A DNA stretch of 64,000 bases from Pseudoips prasinana (taxonomy: Eukaryota; Arthropoda; Insecta; Lepidoptera; Nolidae), in NCBI GenBank assembly GCA_951640165.1, contig OX621265.1, positions 21,837,001 through 21,901,000 of the forward strand, given 5' to 3'. This document shows positions 35,601 to 49,500 of this stretch, one piece after another (the first letter of the stretch is position 1; every line of letters starts with the position of its first letter). The position numbers and the translations under genes are program-made. Below the pieces are notes generated by a model, which worked only from the letters and a program-made list of their open reading frames with translations, had not been told where the DNA came from and did no database searches.

Positions 35601-38600
35601 AAAGCAAAAATGTCAAAACGTCAAAAATGAATAAAAATAAATGTCAAATATAATCAAAATTCAAACTAATATTACAATTTATCTGATAAGAAATCCCTGA
35701 CACTGTAATAACACTTTTCAACAAGCAACTTTCTTAATTTAGTCTTAAATATGGCCATTTCTGTCTCCTTAAGAGTTTTCGGCAGTTTATTGTAAATTTT
35801 CGGAGCCATACAGAAAATACTGTTATGTATTAGAGCAGTCCTTGCCTTATGTGTACATAGACGACTTTATCTCTTTGCTCTCGAATGGAAGCTTCAGAAG
35901 CCAGCTTAAATAAATTTAAATTAGATTTTACGAAAATCGCTGTTTCAAATATATAGAGAGAAGGCAGAGTTAAAATACTACGTTTTATTAAAATAGGGCA
36001 TACAGCTGTCAGTAGTTTTTAGATGAAACATTGCGCGTATACATCGTTTTTGCGCCTTAAAGATAATCATTTTATCTGTTGAGTTCTCTGAGTATCTATC
36101 CAAAGCGGCATTTCTAGGATCATACCAAACTTGGCTCACTTGGCTGGGAAGAGGGGGGAACACTGAGAGGCAGAGAAGGTGAGCGTTGATGCAGCCCAGG
36201 GAGCCCCCTTAAACCTACGTCTGAGTCGCAAGTCTCGAGACTGTTCCCTCCTCTACAACGCGATGGCCCAGGTCTCCGCGTGGTGACTCCATGGAATGCT
36301 AAGAATTAGGTCTTCTAAGCGTAATAGGAGTCCTGGCCGCAGTTATTCACGTGCACTTATTAAATTAATACGTTACAAATTAAAAGTGCATGCAAAATGG
36401 TAGTAATATAATGGTCGTGTTCATTACAACGAGTTTCAAGTAAGGAACAGGGTCAACAAACTAGAACCTGAGAGTTATAATAATGTCCTCCTGGCCGAAT
36501 TTCGGGCACGGCGGCCATTCCAGAGAGATTAGGCGTTTGTTGCTGTTTATGATGATGAAGATGCCCTTATATGTATGCCGGAAGGACATCTCATTTATTT
36601 TATAAAACAACTAGATGTGCTAACTATATAAAAAAAAACTTGAAAGGTGTCAAGGGACACCCGGATGGAACGAAGTTATTTCTTATTATTTATTATTTAT
36701 TATGTACTAAAAACCTGTATGCACTCAACAAAAATAATCGTCGCGACACCACACTGTTCAATGCGAAACAGAAATGAAAATATCTGGCTTGCTTTCTATA
36801 AGAGAGAGAGAGACAGACAGAGAATGCGCACGCCGCACAGCTGCAAAAAGTGTCGTGACAACTTTTCGTAAGATTTTTTCCCGTCTAGCCCCCTTTCACA
36901 ACGCGCGATAAGGAACTTCGTTCCAATTAAAGTATAGTATGTAGTACTCACAAGCTTTCGCCTTTATAATATTAATGTGATTCTTATTTGCAGAGGTACA
37001 CGTACCCTCAGCACTAGAGCTCTCTGAACTCAGATCTAAGGCAGTTGAGAGTCTGTCAGAGTCTGGGAATGACATGAGTCTCACTCTGCTGAAGACTAAA
37101 GCACAACCAGTTATGCTAAACGAGGGAAGTCTTGCACGGAAACTGAAGTCTGGGGCTAAGTATCGTGAGTACTTCTCATAATTTCATTATTGTCCATTAA
37201 GCTAATTTAGAGTGGATTGGTATATTAGAAGGCTTCTTCATCCAAATGGAGATGGGTATGCTCGGACTCCTTTCGAAATGGAAAAATGTCGAAATCCGCA
37301 GGCGAACCAACGTCACCGACATAGCCCGATGAATTTTTTTTTTATTGTTAAAATAATATCTAGGGACAATGTCACACAGATTATCCTAGCCCCAAACTAA
37401 GCAAAACTTGTACTATGGGCACCAGGCGACGATATACATACTTATATAGATACATAAATACTTAGATACATAGAAAACATCCATGACTCAGAAACAAATA
37501 TTCGTGCTCATCGCACAAATATTTGCACTTACCGGGATTCGAACCCAGGACCACCAGCTTCGTAGGCAGGAGCACTACCAACTAGGCTACGATTGCCAAA
37601 CTGAAGTGGCAGTGGGCGGCACATTTATTTATTTATAGTTAATTAAAACTGTTAATTTTAATCAACATAGAAACATTGCATAATTTAACTTATTTTTAAG
37701 GTTGCTTTAGAACGAATACAAAATACTGGACTCTCAGAACATATTTGTAGTATTATAGTTGTATACATTATTATTTCTAGAAACATAGATATTTAGGTAC
37801 ACATTGTATTGATTGTAATAAAACATTTATAAAATTTATTTTATTATAGCAATGATATTTAGCTAGCTCGTATCAAGTTATTGTCAAGAGATTATGTTTA
37901 AGTTTAATTATCTAGTTTATGTCTAATATTTTTAATACATAATATTGTCAATGGTTCTGTCTACATTAAGGTGTTATTATTATGACGGACCTTGTGTTAA
38001 TAACGACGGTCGCGCTTTAATGCTACCACCGGATCCAATGCGCCCCAACTGAGAAGACCCAGCGAAACAAACTCAGCGGGTGTCTCTACTACCGGTTTCA
38101 ACACGGCCCGCTTAATGTCTGTCCATCTACCGACAAACACTTCGCATTCAGGAGGCAATCAGGAGGGCGTTTAGCATATCTAGGGTTCCACATACTGCAG
38201 ACTTGGCTCTAGCGACAGTGTGGTGCCGCGGCTTCGCTAGTAATATATAACACACATAGCTCGTAGAGCCGACGGCCGTTGTCAAAGTCAAAGTAAAAAA
38301 TATTTAATCCGTAAAAAAATTACATTTATGTGGAATCGACATTTTTTTCCCTACCGTGCAGTGCATGACGTGGCAGCTACTGGGAAACACTGCCAGAAAA
38401 CTCAGTTGGAATCCTTTTTTAAAATAAAATATACTTAAGATTAATTACAATCATGTGTGTTGACTCAGAACAACTCAATCCCAAGCAATTTTATCACTTA
38501 AATAATCAGAATAATGTAATATGCCCTGCTACACAATTTGGCTAATAATTCTTAATAAAAAAAAACTAATAATTCTTTTGAACTTATTGGTAGACAATCC

Positions 38601-41600
38601 TGGGGCAGAAAGGTTCTTGAGTGGCGACCACGAACCGGAAGGCGCAGCGTGGGCAGGCCCCCTACAAGATGGACCGATGATCTTGTGCGGGTCGCTGGAA
38701 ACTGCTCTGAACCGATTTTCAAAATTATTTCACCAATGAAAGCTACGTTATTGTGGCGTCTCATAGGCTATGATTCATCATCTCATAATTTTTATTTATC
38801 CCGAAGTATTACGCGGGACAAACGGGCGGGGACAAAAATATTTCTAACGCGGAACGAAGTCCGCGAGCACTGCTAGTTGATAATAAATATTCGCAATGAC
38901 CTAATTACGCAGTAAATGTCACTTTAAGTTAAAGACAGTTGGTCAAGTTAGCGGACAGAAATACAGACGCCGGCACATCAAGCTAGCCCAATCTGTCCAA
39001 TACCAAATCTACCTCCACAGTCAATTGTTGTCATGGATAATGCATCCTACCATACTGTGGAGATCGATAAGCCACCTACAATGTCCAGTACTAAGTCAGG
39101 GTGGCCTACTCAAGTTAATATACATACATGAAATGAAATTTATTCAGCACTTGGGTATTAACATACACGTGTACTTGTCAAACTCACAATGCAGTATATA
39201 AACATAATTGATAGTATAAAAGTTAAAGAATGGAAGAATAGGCAAAAAGACGAAATTCTAGATGAGGTTAGTGGGCCAAAGCGATCCTCGCCGCTGAGGA
39301 GCCTACCCTAGCTAGTCTGCGGCTTTCTCTAGCTACCTAGGTGGACGACCCGGAGAACGACAACAATATAAATATACATACTTACATACCTACATAGTTA
39401 TTATATACCTATATCTTATATATTACAAATGTATTTATTTACTTATATAAAATACTACATTAATACAATATTTTATATATCTATTTGCAATCGTAATAAC
39501 ACTTACACAAACACAAAACAAGTAAATATAAAATTCCAATGTTTACTTCACATTATCGTGCACTATATCGTACCTGAGCTGACGGTATACGTACCGGCGC
39601 GGGCGCACGACAGGCCCCCGGCGCCGGCAGTCGCTCCCCGGACGTCGCCCGCGAAGCGAGTGTCGGCTGCTGTCCGAGCGCTTATCATAAATCTATCGTT
39701 TTCTGTTCTATGTACTATTCTTCTCCTTCTTTTCTATGGTTTTGTTGTGTAACGTGGAACTATTAAACTGTCACTAAGTACTATCTGTGACTTTTGTTTA
39801 TGTGCCGCTAATATCGTGTTAGCAAACCGGTATCCACGCAGTACCTGCATCCCCGTTACACCACTATATCAGAAATACAATCTTTGATCACAAATAAAGT
39901 TAGTTTTTTTTATGCTACGATGATAAAGGCACAGCTGTTTGAAATTATTAAAGAGCACAAACAGCCACCTGTATACGAAGCAGATGTGATGCATATTCGA
40001 AGCAAGAGTTGATAGTGATACTTCTGATGACGTCGAACATGAGGAAATGTCAGATGTAGACATTTTAGATGAACACAGCTACTGTCGACAATAATATAAA
40101 TAAAAAATTGTTTATTTTTACTCATTGATTCTGTATTTTTAATTTCCCTACTATCTCTCTAAAATACAGACGCCAGCACATGAAGCTACCCCAATCTGTC
40201 AAATTTCCCGAATTGAAAGTGAACCTTATGCTTTAGTGATAAAGTTGAAAATCTATAAAAGAAAGGCAAATGTCCAGAGACAGTATCGCTTAAAACTGAG
40301 TTGTGCCACATGATCATTATAAGTAAAAATCCTATTTATAATTATCATAATTTAGTACTGTAATATAGAGTTTCTCATTTGCCGGATAAAAGAAAAACCA
40401 ATTATAAGTCCTTTTATTGTTTTTGCTTTATAAACGAGCATTAACAAAATGTTGCCGCAAATGAAAATAAATTCACTCGGAATATTTAAAGTCAATAATC
40501 GATGGACAAAAAGAAATAAGGATTTATTTCAGCCTAATTAGTGATGTTACTACGCAATAAAATGGCCAATATCACTTAGTATTGGTAAAATAGCGCAGAA
40601 TATTCATTTTTGTTACGTTGTGTTAAGGGTTCACCTGCTTTGTGAAATGACCAAGACCACTAAACCATATTCCTACTGAAACATTATTTCTGTTCAACCT
40701 AAACTAATTATAGATTTATTACTTACAAAGAAATACTATTCATTTATTTTATTTTCTAAATGCTAGAATATACTAACACGAACATATAAAATGAATGACA
40801 CGCCACGACATGATAAAAAATCGATATCTGATTAATATTTTTGGCAACACTTAAGTGATCTTTGACGTTATTTGACAGCGCAAGTCACTACTGGTTTTTT
40901 CATAGTTTGGCGAATGTTTTGATATTTCTTGTGTGCAGTTGTGGATTATTCGTAACAACTCGAGTGACTTTGAGAAAGAGACTCCATTACGCTAATATTT
41001 GTAATCTGAGACAGAGACTCCTTATTGTGAAAATTGATTTTGAGACTAATATTGTCTAATATCACTTCATTATGGATAGTACAGTTCGCCGGTGTATCAA
41101 CTGTTCACTCCGATTGCGGCATAGAAGTTGGCAGTCATTGTGCGAAGTCAATGATGATATCTACAATCTTCTAGCTACTTGGATTTCGCCCACACCGGTA
41201 TGTAATTTTGAGCACAAACGACATAAATTATTATTATATGAACTTATATTTGTTATAATCCAAGTTTTAATGTAAATATATTATTGTATTGTCTCAGATA
41301 TCACGTCATGGCATACTTTGTATTGAGTGTGTCGCTGCTCTCCAAGCTGCTTCGCTAGCTGATCCTGCACAAAGTGTGCCCACATTTGGCCATAGAAGCG
41401 TTTGTTTCTTATGTGGAACATCAGTACTGCGGCTACGAGCTATAAGAGTGCCTTCCAATTGTGAAGAGAGAAATATTATTGTAGATCGGATTTCGCCTCA
41501 CCTGGTATGTATTAAAAATTAATTGTTAACTATAATAAAATTGTAAAGATTTTTAATATGAATGTATAGAAATTATGACACTTGTGGCTAATGTAAGCCA

Positions 41601-43474
41601 AGATAAGATCAGGTCCATGAGAAAAGTCTGACACAGATATATACCAAAACTCTGGTACCCACTCCAGCCATCTCCATTGCTGGCTCTTAGGAGATTTTGA
41701 TAACATATGTATGTTGGACTAAATAACTAGAAGCTGATCCCATGATAAGAAAAGAACTGTCCCACAGGCCACAGGCAAGACAATGCGGAATGTTTATGTT
41801 AAATTATATCCACTTCAACCCATTATTATCTACCAAAATATAATATGATTAATTATATATCTATATATATAAAAATGAAACCCGTTTTCCGTTGTCACGA
41901 CATCACGCGTGAACGGCTGGACCGATTTTACTATTTTTTTTTATTGTGTTTATTATTGTCAGGAGAAGGTTCTTATGTAGAAAAAAAAAAATTTAAAATT
42001 GCGCGGAAAATAAGAAAATTTAAGAATACTTCACAACCAAATATTATTTCTAATCTAACCTTAGCGCTTCGGACAATATAACCTTTTTTAATGTAACTTT
42101 TTTGTTATTTGACATAGTATTGACAGATAGCGTGCGTTAATAGTCATCGTTAAGACAGGACAAGGTCTGTCGGGTCAACTAGTATATATAATAGGTCTTT
42201 ACCTATGAAATTGCCGTTTTGTATGAAAAAATTTAAACGAATTTTTTTCATGAATTTTTTTATTTGTATTAATCGAAGTAATCACCCATGCAATCAATGC
42301 ATCTTTGCCATCGCAGTGGCAGTTTATTGATGCCCTTCTTAAAGAAATCAGCTGGACGGGAGGCAACAAATTCTTCAAAGGCATTTTGTACTGCCTCTCG
42401 GGTATTGAATTTTTTTCCCGCCAAGAAGTTATCCAAATTCTGGAAAAAGTAGTAGTCTGTAGGCGCAAGGTCTGGTGAGTAGGGCGGATGACGGAGAGCT
42501 TCCAACCCCAGTTCTTGCAACTTGGAGACCGTCTGCTGTGCAGTATGAGGTCGCGCGTTGTCGTGCAGGAGCAGCGGAGACGAGCGATTGACCAATGCTG
42601 GTTGGAGATGCGCCAGCTTCTCCATCATTGTGCTCAGTTCTTCACAGTACACATCTGCAGTAATGCTCACCCCGTTTGGTAAGAAGCTGTGATGAATCAC
42701 ACCGGCGCTAGACCACCAAACAGTGACCATCACTTTTCTAGGGGTAAGTTTTCGTTTAGGGCATTGTTTAGGTGCTGAACCAGGATCCAACCAACTTGCT
42801 GAGCGCTTGCGGTTATCAAACAGAATCCATTTTTCATCGCAGGTAACAATGCGGTTCAAAATTCCTTCATTTGTGTGTCTGTTGAGCAGTGCAAGGCACG
42901 TCTCGACGCGTACTTCGCGCTGGCGATCATTGAGTTCGTGGGGCACCCATTTGTCAAGCTTTTTTACCTTGCCAATTTGACGCAAATGGACCAATATTGT
43001 TTTGACGCTAACGTCGAAAGCTGCTGCTAATTCAGCCGTAGATTGTGTATCATCAGCTTCCACAACCGCCTTTAATTCGTCATTGTCGACCAAAGTCTTC
43101 GGACGACCGCGAGGTTCATTTTTCAGGTCGAAATTTCCAGAACGGAAGCGAGCAAACCAATAACAGGTGGTGCGTTGGTTTGTAGTGTTAGCTCCGTAAA
43201 CGTCGTTGATGTTGCGTGCCGCTTGTGCCGCGTTGCTGCCACGACGGTACTCATATTCCATAATTACTCGAATTTTTAACGTATCCATGATGACGAAAAA
43301 GATTGAAATGCGATGAAAATGTAACACTAATCAATAAAGAAATGACTACTTTTGGAAAAAAGAATCCATGTTTTTAAAATAAAATTAATTTGAAATTAGA
43401 ATTCTTAGCCAAACAAAAATTATTTTGATTTGAAATGGCCAGTACTGCAGAACGGCAATTTCATAGGTAAAGAC

Positions 43475-43510
<36 letters not shown>

Positions 43511-46500
43511 ACAAAATCTACAACTCCGAGCTACGTCATAGTGGGCGTGGGCTCCCCGCACCGGCCGCCCCACCGCGCGCCGCCGGCGCCTGTAGAACAC
43601 GAGCACCGGCGTGCGCGGGCACAGTTACTGCGCTGTCGGACTGCTTCCACCTCCCCGGTCGGACAGCTCTGAGCACCAGTTATACGCTAGCACACGCACG
43701 GGGTCCCGCTCCCTGTTCTGTACTACACTATAGAACACGAGCACCGGCGTGCGCGGGCACAGTTACTGCGCTGTCGGACTGCTTCCACCTCCCCGGTCGG
43801 ACAGCTCTGAGCACCAGTTATACGCTAGCACACGCACGGGGTCCCGCTCCCTGTTCTGTACTACACTATAGAACACGAGCACCGGCGTGCGCGGGCACAG
43901 TTACTGCGCTGTCGGACTGCTTCCACCTCCCCGGTCGGACAGCTCTGAGCACCAGTTATACGCTAGCACACGCACGAGGTCCCGCTCCCTGTTCTGTACT
44001 ACACTATAGAACACGAGCACCGGCGTGTGCGCGGGCACAGTTACTGCGCTGTCGGACTGCTTCCACCTCCCCGGTCGGACAGCTCTGAGCACCAGTTATA
44101 CGCTAGCACACGCACGGGGTCCCGCTCCCTGTTCTGTACTACACTATAGAACACGAGCACCGGCGTGTGCGCGGGCACAGTTACTGCGCTGTCGGACTGC
44201 TTCCACCTCCCCGGTCGGACAGCTCTGAGCACCAGTTATACGCTAGCACACGCACGGGGTCCCGCTCCCTGTTCTGTACTACACTATAGAACACGAGCAC
44301 CGGCGTGTGCGCGGGCACAGTTACTGCGCTGTCGGACTGCTTCCACCTCCCCGGTCGGACAGCTCTGAGCACCAGTTATACGCTAGCACACGCACGGGGT
44401 CCCGCTCCCTGTTCTGTACTACACTATAGAACACGAGCACCGGCGTGTGCGCGGGCACAGTTACTGCGCTGTCGGACTGCTTCCACCTCCCCGGTCGGAC
44501 AGCTCTGAGCACCAGTTATACGCTAGCACACGCACGGGGTCCCGCTCCCTGTTCTGTACTACACTATAGAACACGAGCACCGGCGTGTGCGCGGGCACAG
44601 TTACTGCGCTGTCGGACTGCTTCCACCTCCCCGGTCGGACAGCTCTGAGCACCAGTTATACGCTAGCACACGCACGGGGTCCCGCTCCCTGTTCTGTACT
44701 ACACTATAGAACACGAGCACCGGCGTGTGCGCGGGCACAGTTACTGCGCTGTCGGACTGCTTCCACCTCCCCGGTCGGACAGCTCTGAGCACCAGTTATA
44801 CGCTAGCACACGCACGGGGTCCCGCTCCCTGTTCTGTACTACACTATAGAACACGAGCACCGGCGTGCGCGGGCACAGTTACTGCGCTGTCGGACTGCTT
44901 CCACCTCCCCGGTCGGACAGCTCTGAGCACCAGTTATACGCTAGCACACGCACGGGGTCCCGCTCCCTGTTCTGTACTACACTATAGAACACGAGCACCG
45001 GCGTGCGCGGGCACAGTTACTGCGCTGTCGGACTGCTTCCACCTCCCCGGTCGGACAGCTCTGAGTACCAGTTATACGCTAGCACACGCACGGGGTCCCG
45101 CTCCCTGTTCTGTACTACACTATACTTTGTTACTGTAACACACGAGCACCGGCGTGTGCGCGGGCACAGTTACTGCGCTGTCGGACTGCTTCCACCTCCC
45201 CGGTCGGACAGCTCTGAGTACCAGTTATACGCTAGCATACGCACGGGGTCCCGCTCCCTGTTCTGTACTACACTATACTTTGTTACTGTAACACACGAGC
45301 ACCGGCGTGTGCGCGGGCACAGTTACTGCGCTGTCGGACTGCTTCCACCTCCCCGGTCGGACAGCTCTGAGTACCAGTTATACGCTAGCACACGCACGGG
45401 GTCCCGCTCCCTGTTCTGTACTACACTATACTTTGTTACTGTAACACACGAGCACCGGCGTGTGCGCGGGCACAGTTACTGCGCTGTCGGACTGCTTCCA
45501 CCTCCCCGGTCGGACAGCTCTGAGTACCAGTTATACGCTAGCACACGCACGGGGTCCCGCTCCCTGTTCTGTACTACACTATACTTTGTTACTGTAACAC
45601 ACGAGCACCGGCGTGTGCGCGGGCACAGTTACTGCGCTGTCGGACTGCTTCCACCTCCCCGGTCGGACAGCTCTGAGCACCAGTTATACGCTAGCACACG
45701 CACGGGGTCCCGCTCCCTGTTCTGTACTACACTATAGAACACGAGCACCGGCGTGCGCGGGCACAGTTACTGCGCTGTCGGACTGCTTCCACCTCCCCGG
45801 TCGGACAGCTCTGAGCACCAGTTATACGCTAGCACACGCACGGGGTCCCGCTCCCTGTTCTGTACTACACTATAGAACACGAGCACCGGCGTGCGCGGGC
45901 ACAGTTACTGCGCTGTCGGACTGCTTCCACCTCCCCGGTCGGACAGCTCTGAGTACCAGTTATACGCTAGCACACGCACGGGGTCCCGCTCCCTGTTCTG
46001 TACTACACTATACTTTGTTACTGTAACACACGAGCACCGGCGTGTGCGCGGGCACAGTTACTGCGCTGTCGGACTGCTTCCACCTCCCCGGTCGGACAGC
46101 TCTGAGTACCAGTTATACGCTAGCACACGCACGGGGTCCCGCTCCCTGTTCTGTACTACACTATACTTTGTTACTGTAACACACGAGCACCGGCGTGTGC
46201 GCGGGCACAGTTACTGCGCTGTCGGACTGCTTCCACCTCCCCGGTCGGACAGCTCTGAGTACCAGTTATACGCTAGCACACGCACGGGGTCCCGCTCCCT
46301 GTTCTGTACTACACTATACTTTGTTACTGTAACACACGAGCACCGGCGTGTGCGCGGGCACAGTTACTGCGCTGTCGGACTGCTTCCACCTCCCCGGTCG
46401 GACAGCTCTGAGTACCAGTTATACGCTAGCACACGCACGGGGTCCCGCTCCCTGTTCTGTACTACACTATACTTTGTTACTGTAACACACGAGCACCGGC

Positions 46501-49500
46501 GTGTGCGCGGGCACAGTTACTGCGCTGTCGGACTGCTTCCACCTCCCCGGTCGGACAGCTCTGGGTACCAGTTATACGCTAGCACACGCACGGGGTCCCG
46601 CTCCCTGTTCTGTACTACACTATACTTTGTTACTGTAACACACGAGCACCGGCGTGTGCGCGGGCACAGTTACTGCGCTGTCGGACTGCTTCCACCTCCC
46701 CGGTCGGACAGCTCTGAGTACCAGTTATACGCTAGCACACGCACGGGGTCCCGCTCCCTGTTCTGTACTACACTATACTTTGTTACTGTAACACACGAGC
46801 ACCGGCGTGTGCGCGGGCACAGTTACTGCGCTGTCGGACTGCTTCCACCTCCCCGGTCGGACAGCTCTGAGTACCAGTTATACGCTAGCACACGCACGGG
46901 GTCCCGCTCCCTGTTCTGTACTACACTATACTTTGTTACTGTAACACACGAGCACCGGCGTGTGCGCGGGCACAGTTACTGCGCTGTCGGACTGCTTCCA
47001 CCTCCCCGGTCGGACAGCTCTGAGTACCAGTTATACGCTAGCACACGCACGGGGTCCCGCTCCCTGTTCTGTACTACACTATACTTTGTTACTGTAACAC
47101 ACGAGCACCGGCGTGTGCGCGGGCACAGTTACTGCGCTGTCGGACTGCTTCCACCTCCCCGGTCGGACAGCTCTGAGTACCAGTTATACGCTAGCACACG
47201 CACGGGGTCCCGCTCCCTGTTCTGTACTACACTATACTTTGTTACTGTAACACACGAGCACCGGCGTGTGCGCGGGCACAGTTACTGCGCTGTCGGACTG
47301 CTTCCACCTCCCCGGTCGGACAGCTCTGAGTACCAGTTATACGCTAGGACACGCACGGGGTCCCGCTCCCTGTTCTGTACTACACTATACTTTGTTACTG
47401 TAACACACGAGCACCGGCGTGTGCGCGGGCACAGTTACTGCGCTGTCGGACTGCTTCCACCTCCCCGGTCGGACAGCTCTGAGTACCAGTTATACGCTAG
47501 CACACGCACGGGGTCCCGCTCCCTGTTCTGTACTACACTATACTTTGTTACTGTAACACACGAGCACCGGCGTGTGCGCGGGCACAGTTACTGCGCTGTC
47601 GGACTGCTTCCACCTCCCCGGTCGGACAGCTCTGAGTACCAGTTATACGCTAGCATACGCACGGGGTCCCGCTCCCTGTTCTGTACTACACTATACTTTG
47701 TTACTGTAACACACGAGCACCGGCGTGTGCGCGGGCACAGTTACTGCGCTGTCGGACTGCTTCCACCTCCCCGGTCGGACAGCTCTGAGTACCAGTTATA
47801 CGCTAGCACACGCACGGGGTCCCGCTCCCTGTTCTGTACTACACTATACTTTGTTACTGTAACACACGAGCACCGGCGTGTGCGCGGGCACAGTTACTGC
47901 GCTGTCGGACTGCTTCCACCTCCCCGGTCGGACAGCTCTGAGTACCAGTTATACGCTAGCACACGCACGGGGTCCCGCTCCCTGTTCTGTACTACACTAT
48001 ACTTTGTTACTGTAACACACGAGCACCGGCGTGTGCGCGGGCACAGTTACTGCGCTGTCGGACTGCTTCCACCTCCCCGGTCGGACAGCTCTGAGCACCA
48101 GTTATACGCTAGCACACGCACGGGGTCCCGCTCCCTGTTCTGTACTACACTATAGAACACGAGCACCGGCGTGCGCGGGCACAGTTACTGCGCTGTCGGA
48201 CTGCTTCCACCTCCCCGGTCGGACAGCTCTGAGCACCAGTTATACGCTAGCACACGCACGGGGTCCCGCTCCCTGTTCTGTACTACACTATAGAACACGA
48301 GCACCGGCGTGCGCGGGCACAGTTACTGCGCTGTCGGACTGCTTCCACCTCCCCGGTCGGACAGCTCTGAGTACCAGTTATACGCTAGCACACGCACGGG
48401 GTCCCGCTCCCTGTTCTGTACTACACTATACTTTGTTACTGTAACACACGAGCACCGGCGTGTGCGCGGGCACAGTTACTGCGCTGTCGGACTGCTTCCA
48501 CCTCCCCGGTCGGACAGCTCTGAGTACCAGTTATACGCTAGCACACGCACGGGGTCCCGCTCCCTGTTCTGTACTACACTATACTTTGTTACTGTAACAC
48601 ACGAGCACCGGCGTGTGCGCGGGCACAGTTACTGCGCTGTCGGACTGCTTCCACCTCCCCGGTCGGACAGCTCTGAGTACCAGTTATACGCTAGCACACG
48701 CACGGGGTCCCGCTCCCTGTTCTGTACTACACTATACTTTGTTACTGTAACACACGAGCACCGGCGTGTGCGCGGGCACAGTTACTGCGCTGTCGGACTG
48801 CTTCCACCTCCCCGGTCGGACAGCTCTGAGTACCAGTTATACGCTAGCACACGCACGGGGTCCCGCTCCCTGTTCTGTACTACACTATACTTTGTTACTG
48901 TAACACACGAGCACCGGCGTGTGCGCGGGCACAGTTACTGCGCTGTCGGACTGCTTCCACCTCCCCGGTCGGACAGCTCTGAGTACCAGTTATACGCTAG
49001 CACACGCACGGGGTCCCGCTCCCTGTTCTGTACTACACTATACTTTGTTACTGTAACACACGAGCACCGGCGTGTGCGCGGGCACAGTTACTGCGCTGTC
49101 GGACTGCTTCCACCTCCCCGGTCGGACAGCTCTGAGCACCAGTTATACGCTAGCACACGCACGGGGTCCCGCTCCCTGTTCTGTACTACACTATAGAACA
49201 CGAGCACCGGCGTGCGCGGGCACAGTTACTGCGCTGTCGGACTGCTTCCACCTCCCCGGTCGGACAGCTCTGAGCACCAGTTATACGCTAGCACACGCAC
49301 GGGGTCCCGCTCCCTGTTCTGTACTACACTATAGAACACGAGCACCGGCGTGCGCGGGCACAGTTACTGCGCTGTCGGACTGCTTCCACCTCCCCGGTCG
49401 GACAGCTCTGAGTACCAGTTATACGCTAGCACACGCACGGGGTCCCGCTCCCTGTTCTGTACTACACTATACTTTGTTACTGTAACACACGAGCACCGGC

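Noticed and set aside
41289..41522. Stand-alone 77-codon gene
   Set aside because: Good splice sites at 41298 and 41504 and module continuity with exons a and c make it an internal exon.
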